Positions 8,702 to 8,793 of a DNA stretch of 8,793 nt are shown here, one piece after another. Made by a program: the position numbers and the translations under genes. A model generated the notes under the pieces. That model had not been told where the DNA came from and searched no databases. It saw only the letters and a program-made list of their open reading frames with translations. Within the stretch, counting starts at the first letter, position 1; the number at the start of each line of letters is the position of its first letter. This DNA is from Bacteroidales bacterium (GTDB lineage Bacteria > Bacteroidota > Bacteroidia > Bacteroidales > JALTDM01): the NCBI GenBank assembly GCA_026996635.1, contig JALWKH010000443.1, positions 1-8,793 on the forward strand, read 5' to 3'.

Positions 8702-8732
8702 TTGTGTATTAGTTAAATAATTCGTATCTTTG
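8702..8732 (+). promoter_or_regulatory. Bacteroidota sigma-A-type promoter candidate
   Basis: TTG (8702-8704) and TATCTTTG (8725-8732) are separated by 20 nt, matching the TTTG-N19-21-TAnnTTTG layout of Bacteroidota primary promoters. Transcription would start near 8738-8740 and run rightward, directly into the hairpin at 8741-8782. It is the best-formed promoter in the window. The gene it would serve lies beyond the edge. Confidence 0.55.
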
Positions 8733-8740
8733 TACAATAA

Positions 8741-8782
8741 AAAACCCCGAAAAGCGGCATTTAGCCACAAAATCGGGGTTTT
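8741..8782 (-). terminator. Hairpin with flanking A/T tracts, probable terminator of a gene beyond the right edge
   Basis: A perfect 10-bp stem, AAAACCCCGA (8741-8750) with TCGGGGTTTT (8773-8782), encloses 22 nt that hold a small inner GGC/GCC helix. On the minus strand the stem ends in a run of six T (8744-8739), whereas on the plus strand only four T follow. It therefore works better as a terminator for a leftward gene entering from the right. It could instead be a structured 5' end for transcripts from the promoter at 8702-8732. Confidence 0.6.
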
Positions 8783-8793
8783 ACTATTAACAC

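Overview
The window reads as Bacteroidota (Bacteroidetes) chromosomal DNA. The coding is AT-rich and most starts lack a Shine-Dalgarno sequence. TAnnTTTG-type -7 promoter elements appear in intergenic DNA, and two large secreted proteins end in type IX secretion (T9SS) C-terminal sorting domains. DUF4476 and DUF4834 proteins, both typical of this phylum, are also present. A Bacteroidales-like or related marine or anaerobic lineage is plausible, but genus cannot be set from this sequence.

Layout. Minus strand, 3426 down to 1: a very tight four-gene cluster. It starts with a secreted C10 (streptopain-type) cysteine protease with two CUB-like domains and a T9SS tail. Next come a 72-residue DUF4834-like membrane protein (3-nt gap), a 69-residue single-span membrane protein with a Cys/His-rich tail (2-nt gap), and a secreted DUF4476 protein (11-nt gap) cut by the left edge of the window. 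A 115-bp divergent intergenic region (3427-3541) separates this cluster from the plus-strand genes. Plus strand: guaB (IMP dehydrogenase, complete with CBS pair), then after 50 bp a 1187-residue secreted serine protease of the lysyl-endopeptidase type. That protease carries five PKD domains, an unassigned beta-rich module and a T9SS tail. It is followed by a strong intrinsic terminator (8639-8674), then a promoter-like element and a second hairpin at the right edge.

How the parts work together. Two exported proteases of different catalytic class, both apparent T9SS cargo, flank the housekeeping purine gene guaB. No terminator or promoter is visible between guaB and the serine protease, so they may share a transcript. 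On the minus strand the most striking signal is a near-ideal intrinsic terminator. It lies inside the first codons of the DUF4834-like gene, 22 nt past the C10 protease stop codon, so the protease message could end there while the downstream envelope genes depend on read-through or translation. I see no mobile element, CRISPR array, tRNA or rRNA. The most unusual material is regulatory (the intragenic terminator and the promoter-hairpin pair at the right edge) and architectural (the protease modules), rather than a clear new multi-gene system.
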